In this document: in pieces, positions 1 to 6,077 of the stretch
Layout of the letters: each line of letters begins with the position of its first letter
How positions within the stretch are numbered: position 1 is the first letter of the stretch
Assembly (NCBI GenBank): GCA_937970115.1
Contig: CALBVO010000019.1
Span: 1-9,762, forward strand
DNA: 9,762 nucleotides
Direction: 5' to 3'
Source of the DNA: Minisyncoccota bacterium
GTDB lineage: Bacteria > Patescibacteriota > Minisyncoccia > Phycocordibacterales > UBA1006
Program-made: the position numbers and the translations under genes
The notes under the pieces: model-generated
The model's database searches: none
Told to the model about the DNA's origin: nothing
What the model saw: the letters and a program-made list of their open reading frames with translations, nothing else

Positions 1-29
1 CTCTTTCCACTCTAGCCTATCGAAGTAAC

Positions 30-60
30 AACTACCCCTTGACTTTATTCCGGGGTAGTT
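30..60 (+). terminator. Rho-independent terminator, ACTACC-type stem
   Basis: A 9-bp perfect stem, AACTACCCC (30-38) with GGGGTAGTT (52-60), closes a 13-base loop and is followed by TATTTC. Read on the + strand it looks like an intrinsic terminator for a gene ending at the left edge. One + frame closes with TAA at 26-28, just before the stem, but only eight codons of it are visible, so no product can be named. The stem sequence recurs in the hairpins at 144-174 and 9613-9640. Confidence 0.6.
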
Positions 61-77
61 TATTTCACTAGCACTCA

Positions 78-126
78 GAGAAAACATAAAAAGAGAAAGC
101 AAGGCTTTCTCTTTTTATGTTTTCTC
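78..126. terminator. 23-bp perfect hairpin, probable bidirectional terminator
   Basis: Bases 78-100 are exactly complementary to 104-126, leaving only a three-base AAG loop. The inner part is AGAGAAAGC/GCTTTCTCT flanked by A-tracts on one side and T-tracts on the other, as expected of an intrinsic terminator working in both directions. It lies between two other hairpins (30-60 and 144-174), so it separates a + strand gene on the left from a minus-strand gene on the right. A structured small RNA or a repeat element is an alternative that sequence alone does not exclude. Confidence 0.6.
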
Positions 127-143
127 CTCGTCCTATTGTAATA

Positions 144-174
144 AAAACTACCTAGTTGTTTTTCTGGTAGTTTT
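144..174 (-). terminator. Terminator overlapping the end of the 109-residue gene
   Basis: On the minus strand AAAACTACC (174-166) pairs with GGTAGTTTT (152-144) and is followed by TAT. The TAG stop codon of the upstream gene (154-152) lies at the foot of the descending arm, so the last codons are inside the terminator stem-loop. The ACTACC/GGTAGT stem matches the one at 30-60. Confidence 0.65.
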
Positions 175-481
175 CTAAAAGTACATCAAAGTCGGGAATT
201 TCGATTTTTGCATCATAATTTTCTTGAACATTTTTTGCAGCATGAAGAACGCGACGTTTACATTGCTCAACATCAAATGAGAATTGATTATGTAGCTCAA
301 AATCATATTTCTCACTTTTGAAATTTTTGTGCTGAACTTGCTCTAGGTATTGATCATAGAAATCATACATACGATGAACTTCCTCAACAACAAGTTCACG
401 ATATGATTCTACAGCTTCTTGTTTTTCTCGTTGTGAATATTGATGTCCAGTTATTTTGCTTTTTTTAATATCTTCTGCCAT
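152..481 (-). CDS. Hypothetical protein, 109 aa, helical and charged
   Basis: I do not recognise this protein. It is rich in Lys, Glu, Gln and Tyr, has no signal peptide, no membrane segment and one cysteine (residue 74), so it is probably a small soluble cytoplasmic protein. Residues 17-58 look like one or two amphipathic helices with many aromatic and acidic residues (for example RMYDFYDQYLEQ), and residues 66-92 another helix. The ATG start is supported by a promoter ending six bases upstream, which implies a leaderless mRNA; there is no Shine-Dalgarno sequence. It is a single-gene unit: the L31 terminator lies upstream and its own terminator overlaps the stop codon. High confidence that it is a gene, none about function. 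Confidence 0.75.
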   Translation of the reverse strand: MAEDIKKSKITGHQYSQREKQEAVESYRELVVEEVHRMYDFYDQYLEQVQHKNFKSEKYDFELHNQFSFDVEQCKRRVLHAAKNVQENYDAKIEIPDFDVLLENYQKNN

Positions 482-487
482 ATTTAT

Positions 488-516
488 ATATTACAATATT
501 AATTTATAAATAACAA
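488..516 (-). promoter_or_regulatory. Promoter of the 109-residue gene
   Basis: On the minus strand TTGTTA (516-511), a 17-base spacer and TAATAT (493-488) form a good sigma-70-type promoter. The -10 box ends six bases before the ATG at 481, so the expected transcription start falls on the start codon itself. The -35 box lies directly against the L31 terminator palindrome. Confidence 0.6.
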
Positions 517-546
517 AATTACACCACATTTAAATGTGGTGTAATT
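517..546. terminator. 30-bp perfect palindrome, L31 terminator
   Basis: Bases 517-531 and 532-546 are perfect inverted copies centred on ATTTAAAT, with a GC-richer ACACCAC/GTGGTGT part. It begins three bases after the L31 stop codon when read on the minus strand and is followed there by a T-rich run (TTTGTTATTT). This fits an intrinsic terminator for rpmE2; T-rich sequence on the other side would also allow + strand termination. Confidence 0.7.
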
Positions 547-548
547 AA

Positions 549-806
549 TTATTTCTTTACTGCTTTTTCCATTCGTTTTCGGAACTTCTCTGCTCTTCCA
601 GCAGTGTCTAATCGCTTCTCTGTTCCTGTATAAAATGGGTGTGAAGCAGAAGAAATTTCAACCTTTATAAGTGGGTATTCTTTTCCATCTTCCCATTTTG
701 CAGTTTCTTCTGAAACCATAGTAGAGGAAATAAGGAATTGTTCTCCGCTCGCATTGTCGTGAAAAATTACTGTTCGGTAATTTTGTGGGTGAATGTCTTT
801 CTTCAT
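549..806 (-). CDS. rpmE2: 50S ribosomal protein L31, type B
   Basis: A large-subunit ribosomal protein that in characterised bacteria sits at the central protuberance and bridges to the 30S subunit. The start MKKDIHP, the central TSEET-like stretch (VSEETAKWEDGKEYPL, residues 31-46) and KVEISSASHPFYTG (48-61) are diagnostic of L31. It has no cysteines, so it is the zinc-free type B (C-) form, and its 85 residues match that form rather than the shorter zinc form. The C-terminus is basic (RKRMEKAVKK), as expected for an rRNA-binding tail. The ATG lies nine bases after a promoter -10 box, so the mRNA should have almost no leader. It is 67 bp downstream of the transglycosylase stop, with only a weak hairpin between, so some read-through transcription is possible. 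Confidence 0.96.
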   Translation of the reverse strand: MKKDIHPQNYRTVIFHDNASGEQFLISSTMVSEETAKWEDGKEYPLIKVEISSASHPFYTGTEKRLDTAGRAEKFRKRMEKAVKK

Positions 807-815
807 AATGTCACG

Positions 816-843
816 ATAATATCATACTTGTTTAATAATACAA
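816..843 (-). promoter_or_regulatory. Promoter of rpmE2 (L31)
   Basis: Minus strand: TTGTAT (843-838), 16 bases, then TATTAT (821-816), preceded by TG one base upstream (TGATATTAT), an extended -10. The -10 box ends nine bases before the ATG, giving a predicted leader of only about three bases. Confidence 0.55.
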
Positions 844-873
844 GAGCTTATCGAAATTTTAAAATAAGAGAAA

Positions 874-2253
874 TCATTCGTTTAAAAGGTCAATGTTTGA
901 CTGAATTTTGATAGCCCGATTTAATACGCCATTTCCGTAAAATGCATTTTGAACATTTGGATCAGAACAACTGCGACCTGAATAATACTTACACGCAGCA
1001 TCTTTTTCAGCTGCATACGTTTGAGCCCGAGCTCCTAAATTAGAAACATACAGTGCCGTTGCATGGATTGCGTGTCGAGGGTTCCATGGATTTGGAGTAG
1101 TTACGCCAACCGAAGCTGCAATACGTGATTCATAGTCTTTCCATGTTGCTGGAATAAATTGTGAAGGACCCATTGCCCCCCCCCATCCAGATGATTTACC
1201 ATTTATTTTAATTGGGCAAGATAATGGTGTTCCAACCAGAGGTCTTCCTAGTTTTCTCATTAATTCTTTAAAAATAGTTTGATCATCACGCCAAGAACCA
1301 GATGTTGGACCCGGCATAATCTCAGACCAAATAGGTTCATTATTATTTCGGTTACATGTTCCTACATTTTTACCAAGATTAGATTCTTGCTCTAAGATAG
1401 CTAAAATGAAGGCTGGTCGGACACCTGTTTTTGACCCTGCTTCTTTTGCATATTTATATGCGTCACCAAATGCAATACCTCCACCGACAACATCTCGTAA
1501 TTCAAATAATTTATTAGTGATTTTAATTTGCTCTTCTTGTTTTAATTTCCGAAGTTTTTCTAGAGATGCTTCTTTTTGCTTACTCACCGAAAGAGCTTGG
1601 TCTCGTTCTTTTTTTTGAACTTCAATTTTTTTTTGCTCAATTTGAAGAGCATATTTTACAGCATCTTCTTCTTCTTGTTTTTTTTCAAGTGCAGATTTTT
1701 GACCATAAATATCCACCTTTAGATTATCAATAATTTCAAACGAATCAGACAATGATCCCTGTATATAAGATAGTGCAGGTGCATCTTCATAATAGTTTGA
1801 TAATTTCTTATTACTCAGAATTACCTCAAACAAAGTCGCATCTCCTAGCTCATACCTTTTGCGTAAAATTTTCTCTAATGACTCTTTTTCTCGACGTAAT
1901 CGATTATTTAAATCAGTGAGGCTTTTTTCTTTTGAGGTGATATCGTTTTTAATATTTTTAATCAGGCTATTTTTTTTCTTTATCTCTCCGCTGGTTTTTT
2001 TTATTTCTCCAGTTAATTTATTAATTTCATTACCTAGGGTTGCCTGGTTTTGATCTTCTTTATTAATATCTACGTTAAGTACTTTGATTTCTCCAGCAAG
2101 AGCTTCAATACGCTTTCGGCAATCAATCTCATTTTCTCGTTGATTACACTTATTGATATCAAATTGTGCTGTAGCGAAACCAGAAGGCATCAAAAAAACA
2201 CCCAGCGTAAACACGGCAAGCCCTCCTGTGATAAATTTATAATATGTTTTCAT
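874..2253 (-). CDS. Secreted coiled-coil protein with C-terminal lytic transglycosylase domain
   Basis: 459 aa. Residues 1-29 look like a Sec signal peptide: a basic start, a hydrophobic core and ATA|Q as a possible cleavage site. Residues about 40-255 are a long Lys/Glu-rich coiled coil resembling the N-terminal regions of PcsB/EnvC-type murein-hydrolase regulators, with a break near 138-170. Residues about 262-458 resemble SLT/MltB-like lytic transglycosylases: AILEQESNLG (285-294) carries the likely catalytic Glu290, and GGAMGPSQFIPATW (358-371) is the conserved substrate-cleft motif, followed by NPRHAIHATALYVSNLG (391-407). Such enzymes cleave the MurNAc-GlcNAc bond of peptidoglycan. Cysteines 36, 45, 300, 346, 421 and 429 could form disulfides outside the cell. 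A run of nine G encodes part of the cleft motif. The ATG lies six bases after an extended -10 box. I am sure of the fold class, less of the exact activity. Confidence 0.88.
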   Translation of the reverse strand: MKTYYKFITGGLAVFTLGVFLMPSGFATAQFDINKCNQRENEIDCRKRIEALAGEIKVLNVDINKEDQNQATLGNEINKLTGEIKKTSGEIKKKNSLIKNIKNDITSKEKSLTDLNNRLRREKESLEKILRKRYELGDATLFEVILSNKKLSNYYEDAPALSYIQGSLSDSFEIIDNLKVDIYGQKSALEKKQEEEDAVKYALQIEQKKIEVQKKERDQALSVSKQKEASLEKLRKLKQEEQIKITNKLFELRDVVGGGIAFGDAYKYAKEAGSKTGVRPAFILAILEQESNLGKNVGTCNRNNNEPIWSEIMPGPTSGSWRDDQTIFKELMRKLGRPLVGTPLSCPIKINGKSSGWGGAMGPSQFIPATWKDYESRIAASVGVTTPNPWNPRHAIHATALYVSNLGARAQTYAAEKDAACKYYSGRSCSDPNVQNAFYGNGVLNRAIKIQSNIDLLNE

Positions 2254-2259
2254 AAAGAT

Positions 2260-2268
2260 ATTATACCA
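2260..2268 (-). promoter_or_regulatory. Extended -10 promoter of the transglycosylase gene
   Basis: The minus strand reads TGGTATAAT (2268-2260), a consensus TATAAT with the TGn extension, ending six bases before the ATG. No good -35 box is visible: that region lies inside the L25 terminator hairpin, so the extended -10 probably carries recognition. A leaderless mRNA is predicted. Confidence 0.6.
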
Positions 2269-2275
2269 AAAGTAA

Positions 2276-2301
2276 AAGAACCATACTATCGTATGGTTCT
2301 T
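2276..2301 (-). terminator. Terminator of rplY (L25)
   Basis: An 11-bp stem (2276-2286 with 2291-2301, core AGAACCATAC/GTATGGTTCT) closes a TATC loop. Read on the minus strand it begins 16 bases after the L25 stop and is followed by TTACTTTT. The T-tract and descending arm overlap the spacer and -35 region of the next gene's promoter. Confidence 0.72.
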
Positions 2302-2316
2302 GTACTAAAAATAAGA

Positions 2317-2595
2317 TTATGCTTGTACCAAAAAATCAATATGTAAGATCTTTCCTGATACGACATGAACTTGCATGTCTTTCATAATAACGGTGTGTGC
2401 TGTTCCTTCTACATCAAGCGTTAATGCTTCGGTATCACGAACATCTCGCCATACTGATCGTACTTGGTTTTCCATTACGGTTACTGGTACGTTTTCCATT
2501 CCTTTTCCGTATACAATTGCTGGTACACCTCCATCAGCGCGTACTGCATCTAATGATGTGGCTACGTCTCGTTTTTTTGCTTCCAAAGTTTTCAT
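2317..2595 (-). CDS. rplY: 50S ribosomal protein L25
   Basis: A 5S-rRNA-binding protein of the large subunit. The 92 residues match the short, single-domain form (Escherichia coli L25 has 94) and lack the C-terminal extension of CTC-type proteins. Recognition rests on LEAKKRD near the start, GGVPAIVYGKG (residues 22-32), the TLDVEGTAHTVIMKDMQ strand region and the C-terminal HVVSGKILHIDF, which matches the family's HP-x-x-x-LHVDF ending. It starts nine bases after a strong promoter -10 box, so a near-leaderless mRNA is expected, and it is followed by its own terminator, making it monocistronic. It is transcribed divergently from the 145-residue membrane protein. Confidence 0.95.
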   Translation of the reverse strand: MKTLEAKKRDVATSLDAVRADGGVPAIVYGKGMENVPVTVMENQVRSVWRDVRDTEALTLDVEGTAHTVIMKDMQVHVVSGKILHIDFLVQA

Positions 2596-2604
2596 ATGCT
2601 GAGC

Positions 2605-2632
2605 ATTATAGATACATCGTCATAAATTGCAA
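2605..2632 (-). promoter_or_regulatory. Promoter of rplY (L25)
   Basis: Minus strand: TTGCAA (2632-2627), a 16-base spacer, and a consensus TATAAT (2610-2605). The -10 box ends nine bases before the ATG (intervening GCTCAGCAT), the same spacing as at rpmE2 and obgE. One of the best promoters in the window. Confidence 0.65.
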
Positions 2633-2653
2633 GAATAAATATAAGTAAAATAT

Positions 2654-2687
2654 TTGACATATACTTTAAAAATTGTTTCAATATAAT
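2654..2687 (+). promoter_or_regulatory. Putative promoter of the 145-residue membrane protein
   Basis: A consensus TATAAT lies at 2682-2687 and a consensus TTGACA at 2654-2659, but they are 22 bases apart, too far for standard sigma-70 spacing. CAATAT at 2679-2684 would be 19 from the same -35. Either the TATAAT works without this -35 or spacing is relaxed. Transcription would start near 2694. Confidence 0.4.
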
Positions 2688-2711
2688 AAACGAAAATGAA
2701 ACACTATTCTT

Positions 2712-3149
2712 ATGGGAAAAATAATCAAATTAATAACAAAAGAGTCTGCACTGGTTAATAACTTAAAAAGAAAAAAAATATTAAACTATATTTATATTAT
2801 TAGCTTTTTAGGAATAATTATTGTTTTCTTGTTGAAAGTTAATAATATTTATGATTTTTCATCACTAGCACCACTCACTACGCAATACATTGGGATACTT
2901 TCTTTACTCCTTATGGCTTGCAGCTTAATAAAAGAGGTTATCTTATATATTGCAAGTCTTATTCAAAAAGAGATCAGATATACAGAAAAAAAAGAGTATC
3001 TCATGAGTAGAATTAATTCTCGAAAAAAAGCTAATGAAGAAGATAAGGAATTATTAGAATATATTTCAAAAAATCAACTTCGTAAAAAAGACAGAGAATA
3101 TACTGCAGCAAAACACAATTCTGAAGAAGTTGCAAAAATAACAACTTAA
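2712..3149 (+). CDS. Hypothetical two-helix membrane protein, 145 aa
   Basis: I do not recognise a family. Residues about 24-42 (LNYIYIISFLGIIIVFLL) and 58-84 (QYIGILSLLLMACSLIKEV and on) are hydrophobic enough to be membrane helices. They are joined by a short loop and followed by a highly charged, Lys/Glu-rich soluble tail (residues 86-145), probably helical. By the positive-inside rule the basic N-terminus and the tail should both be cytoplasmic. No catalytic motif is visible. There is no Shine-Dalgarno sequence before the ATG. A small out-of-frame ORF starting at ATG 2696 overlaps the start and sits nearer the -10 box. The gene stands alone and ends 17 bases before a strong bidirectional terminator shared with pheT. 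Confidence 0.75.
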   Translation: MGKIIKLITKESALVNNLKRKKILNYIYIISFLGIIIVFLLKVNNIYDFSSLAPLTTQYIGILSLLLMACSLIKEVILYIASLIQKEIRYTEKKEYLMSRINSRKKANEEDKELLEYISKNQLRKKDREYTAAKHNSEEVAKITT

Positions 3150-3166
3150 ATAAAATCTTTTAAGAT

Positions 3167-3199
3167 AAAACCCTTAATAAATTATTTATTAAGGGTTTT
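3167..3199. terminator. Bidirectional terminator between the membrane protein and pheT
   Basis: AAAACCCTTAATAAAT (3167-3182) is complementary to 3184-3199 around a single central base, and the + strand continues with TTTATTTATT. It is 17 bases past the + strand stop at 3149 and has an A-tract on the left, so it can also stop pheT transcription arriving from the right. The remaining intergenic DNA (3200-3344) is AT-rich and I see no gene or further clear hairpin in it. Confidence 0.8.
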
Positions 3200-3344
3200 T
3201 TATTTATTCTAAGCCTACATATATTTTTCTTTCCATTATTATTCTTAGGTTGATTTTTTGGTTAAAAAGAAGTAAGTATTCATGAGTCTATCGTCTTAAT
3301 AAGAAACTCCGCATAATATAGATATAGACATTATTACTCTCTGT

Positions 3345-5249
3345 TTATCTAATTTCCGCACCGATATTTTCAAGTGCATGATTAATTTTCCCCATATCGT
3401 CATTAACCTCACTGTCAGTGAGTGTTTTTGTATCAGATTGAAAGACAAGTGAAAATGCATATGAGACCCTTCCCTCTTTTTCGAAGCGATCAAACAAGAA
3501 AATCTTTTGCAGATATTTTGTTTCGGTATTTTCTATCAATAAACGCAGTGATTCTTCTGATTGATCGTTTGATACCCAAAAAGATATGTCTCTCGTGGTA
3601 AACGGAAATGGAGAAACGAAATGAAATACAGCTGATGGTTCAAAACTTGTTTCATCAAACAAATCATTATAACTATCTACCTCAGTCAGAATTTGATTCA
3701 CATCAAAACTAATTGAATGCTTTTCAAAGTCAGCATCAATTTCAGTATCAAAAATTTCTCCAATATCTGCAACGAGTTGCTCTAGTTGCGCATGTTCAGT
3801 TCCGTATTTTTTGTCCTCTCTTTTACTATTATTTTGGATAGCAATGCAACATACATCATATTCGTTGTCTTTACCATACACGCGTCCAGTTTCAAATATC
3901 ATTGTTCGGTCAGTTCCGAAAAATGCACTATTGTGATGATTCTTATCCAATGCAACGAGCATTTGTTTATGGAGATTTTTTCGCAGTGCCTGCTTGTCGC
4001 TTGCTAGAGGATTTTTAACCATTCGATCTCCTTTTTTCAAAAATGAGTAATTTTTAAGCTCTGAAAAACCGCGTGATGTCAGGAAATTTTTCAAAGTATT
4101 TTCAACATACAATGTCGTATTCATTTCTGGAACAAAACCATAATCATCAACAGATTTAACCGGAATATTATGGTATCCATAAATACGCCCTAATTCCTCG
4201 ATAATATCCTCAGGGATACGCAAATCAAGACGATTATAAGGAATCGTAATGGTATAGCTACCTTTTTCTGTATGAACCTGATAATCCATTTTTTCAAATA
4301 GTGTTTCAACGTCATTTGCAGATAAATCAAGTCCTAGTAATCTATTAATATATTCATGATCAACTGAAACCGTATAATCTTGAGATTCAGTTGGATATAC
4401 ATCTACAACAGCTCCAAGAGATTCTGCTGGCAGAATATCACCCACTAAACGTGAAATAGCCTCCATGGCAACTGGAGCGGTTTCTGAACTGATTTCATTT
4501 TCAAATCGCTTTGATGAGTCAGTCAGAATTTTTACACGACGTGAGGTTGTTCGCGTTGTGGTTGGGTTGAAATTTGCTACCTCTAAAACAATATTTTTTG
4601 TTTCTGCGGTTACTTCTGCCTTGGTGCCGCCTTTTACCCCTGCAAGTGCGAGAATTCCTTCATCGTCACAAATAACCAGATCAGATTCAACTAACACTAA
4701 TTCTTCTCCAGTAAGCGTTGTCATCGTTTCTCCATCCTGTGCATTACGGATGGTAATTCCTCCAATAATTTTATCCGCATCAAAAGCATGTATTGGATTA
4801 CCCAAATCAAACATTACATAATTTGTTGCATCAACGATATTATTAATTGATCGTTGACCCATTGATTCGATTCGTTCTTGGAGCCATTTTGGAGAATCTG
4901 TAACCGTCACATTATTAATGCAACGTGCCATGTAACGGTAGCATTGGTCAGGATTATCAATGGTGACAGAGATGGTAGATTCATCGTGAATCACATTGTC
5001 ATGATAATGATATCGCTCTGGTGTTAATGCGTACCCAGTTAAAACGGCATATTCTCGAGCAACTCCAGCATACGAAAGGCAATCATGAGCGCGATTCGGT
5101 AAAACATCAATATCAATAATAAAATCACCTTTTTTTTCTTCGATTCCTTCAATCTCAAAAGAATGCAACATCAAAGTGTTTGCAATAGATTCTGCATCAG
5201 GTAATTCAGTTTCAAAGTGGCTTTGAAGCCAGTTTCTTGAAATTAACAT
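3345..5249 (-). CDS. pheT: Phenylalanine--tRNA ligase beta subunit, reduced form
   Basis: The beta subunit of the (alpha-beta)2 enzyme that charges tRNA-Phe; it carries the proofreading site. I place the start at ATG 5249 (634 aa): MLISRNWL aligns with the E. coli start MKFSELWL, whereas the in-frame upstream TTG at 5264 would overlap pheS. Residues about 1-40 (B1) run straight into the DIDVLPNRAHDCLSY motif, so the roughly 110-residue EMAP/OB domain B2 of standard PheT is absent. The B3/B4 editing region follows (LGNPIHAFD, then TDSSKRFE where E. coli has TDASHRYE), then B5 (PEDIIEELGRIYGYHNIP), a shortened B6/B7 core and a C-terminal FDX-ACB anticodon-binding domain (SPFPFTTRDISF onward). 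E. coli PheT has 795 residues. One base separates it from the pheS stop, so translation is probably coupled. Confidence 0.95.
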   Translation of the reverse strand: MLISRNWLQSHFETELPDAESIANTLMLHSFEIEGIEEKKGDFIIDIDVLPNRAHDCLSYAGVAREYAVLTGYALTPERYHYHDNVIHDESTISVTIDNPDQCYRYMARCINNVTVTDSPKWLQERIESMGQRSINNIVDATNYVMFDLGNPIHAFDADKIIGGITIRNAQDGETMTTLTGEELVLVESDLVICDDEGILALAGVKGGTKAEVTAETKNIVLEVANFNPTTTRTTSRRVKILTDSSKRFENEISSETAPVAMEAISRLVGDILPAESLGAVVDVYPTESQDYTVSVDHEYINRLLGLDLSANDVETLFEKMDYQVHTEKGSYTITIPYNRLDLRIPEDIIEELGRIYGYHNIPVKSVDDYGFVPEMNTTLYVENTLKNFLTSRGFSELKNYSFLKKGDRMVKNPLASDKQALRKNLHKQMLVALDKNHHNSAFFGTDRTMIFETGRVYGKDNEYDVCCIAIQNNSKREDKKYGTEHAQLEQLVADIGEIFDTEIDADFEKHSISFDVNQILTEVDSYNDLFDETSFEPSAVFHFVSPFPFTTRDISFWVSNDQSEESLRLLIENTETKYLQKIFLFDRFEKEGRVSYAFSLVFQSDTKTLTDSEVNDDMGKINHALENIGAEIR

Positions 5250-5250
5250 A

Positions 5251-5979
5251 TTATTTCGATTCAATATTATCTGAATAAATAGCGTCGTGTAGTCTAAGGT
5301 CTCCTTGATACATCAGGCGAATGTCTTCAATACCATATTTCATCATGGTCAGGCGATCGATCCCAACACCAAAGGCAAATCCAGAATATTTCTCTGGATC
5401 AATACCAACATTACGTAACACATTTGGGTGAACCATTCCTGCACCCAATACTTCCATCCACGTATCACCAAATTTGAGATCAATCTCAATTCCTGGTTCA
5501 ACAAAGGGAAAATATCCTGGCCGGAAACGAAACTCGATCGGTCGTCCGTAATATTCTTTGAGGAATTTCTCAAGTGTTCCTTTTAAGTGCGCTAGTGAAA
5601 TCCCCTCACCAACGACTAAACCTTCTACCTGGTAGAATTGTGCCTCGTGGGTTCTGTCAGTGGCTTCTTGGCGGAAAACTTTTCCTGGTGCAATAATTTT
5701 CAGTGGTAATGCACGTCCAGATTTTACAAACTCTTCCAGAAAACGAATTTGAACTGATGAAGTATGGGTCCGCAACACCTCCTTCTTTTCCCCCTTCATA
5801 AAAAAGGTATCTTGCATATCACGTGCAGGATGATTTTTAGGAACATTTAATGCGTCAAAATTATGCCATTCATCCTCGATATGTGGACCGTCTGCAATTT
5901 CAAATCCCATATCTACAAAAATCTTGCTAATCGTTCTGATTGTTTGTGATAATGGATGTAGTTTTCCAGGTTTGTTCAT
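5251..5979 (-). CDS. pheS: Phenylalanine--tRNA ligase alpha subunit, catalytic core only
   Basis: The catalytic subunit: it activates phenylalanine with ATP and transfers it to tRNA-Phe. The class II motifs are present: motif 1 region KLHPLSQTIRTI, IEDEWHNFDALNVPKNHPAR (residues 34-53), motif 2 GKVFRQEATDRTHEAQFYQ (99-117), RFRPGYFPFVEPGIEI (151-166) and motif 3 GFAFGVGIDRL (200-210). The Ala in GFAFG matches the phenylalanine-pocket Ala294 of E. coli. At 242 residues it begins just before motif 1 and lacks the N-terminal helical coiled coil (about 80-100 residues) that contacts tRNA in standard PheS of about 330-350 residues. This is not a start-calling error: an in-frame TAA lies six codons upstream of the ATG. 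It is first in an operon with pheT. No T-box leader is present. Confidence 0.95.
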   Translation of the reverse strand: MNKPGKLHPLSQTIRTISKIFVDMGFEIADGPHIEDEWHNFDALNVPKNHPARDMQDTFFMKGEKKEVLRTHTSSVQIRFLEEFVKSGRALPLKIIAPGKVFRQEATDRTHEAQFYQVEGLVVGEGISLAHLKGTLEKFLKEYYGRPIEFRFRPGYFPFVEPGIEIDLKFGDTWMEVLGAGMVHPNVLRNVGIDPEKYSGFAFGVGIDRLTMMKYGIEDIRLMYQGDLRLHDAIYSDNIESK

Positions 5980-5996
5980 AGTATCGAGTTTACATT

Positions 5997-6026
5997 ATTA
6001 TGACTGATTGATAAATATATTGACAA
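5997..6026 (-). promoter_or_regulatory. Promoter of pheS-pheT
   Basis: Minus strand: TTGTCA (6026-6021), an 18-base spacer, CATAAT (6002-5997). It predicts a leader of about 11 bases. An alternative -10, TAAACT (5992-5987), would make the mRNA leaderless but has no good -35. The -35 overlaps the -35 of the divergent 85-residue gene on the other strand. The leader is far too short for a T-box or attenuator. Confidence 0.5.
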
Positions 6027-6048
6027 AAAATATTTAATATGTTAATGT
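6020..6048 (+). promoter_or_regulatory. Promoter of the 85-residue membrane protein
   Basis: TTGACA (6020-6025), a 17-base spacer and TAATGT (6043-6048) with a TGT extension just upstream (6040-6042). The predicted start near 6055 gives a leader of about 23 bases. The -35 overlaps the pheS -35 by five of six bases on the opposite strand. Confidence 0.6.
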
Positions 6049-6077
6049 AATTGTAACAACTTAAATTTAATAACAAC

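Noticed and set aside
847..868. Weak inverted repeat CTTAT...ATAAG as a transglycosylase terminator
   Set aside because: Only five base pairs, AU-only apart from one pair, and no convincing T-tract after it on the minus strand.
874..876. Alternative genetic code (UGA read as glycine, as in Gracilibacteria)
   Set aside because: No conserved gene has an in-frame TGA, glycines are written GGN, and TGA gives a sensible end to the transglycosylase.
1626..1634. A9 run (minus strand) in the transglycosylase coiled coil as a second slippage site
   Set aside because: Lysine-rich coiled coils in AT-rich genomes routinely produce A runs, and the frame continues normally; it is much less unusual than the G9 tract.
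2375..2648. + strand ORFs across rplY
   Set aside because: They are antisense frames of the L25 gene, whose protein is clearly recognised.
4465..4821. A 118-codon + strand ORF inside pheT, and similar open frames inside gatB, obgE and the transglycosylase
   Set aside because: They are antisense to strongly conserved proteins, have no promoter or start signal of their own and show no plausible protein composition.
5250..5264. Upstream TTG start for pheT adding five residues and overlapping pheS
   Set aside because: The ATG at 5249 matches the family N-terminus and directly follows the pheS stop; the five extra residues have no counterpart in PheT.
5980..6077. T-box or attenuator upstream of pheS
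   Set aside because: The predicted leader is about 11 bases and contains no specifier stem or antiterminator; the region is filled by divergent promoters.
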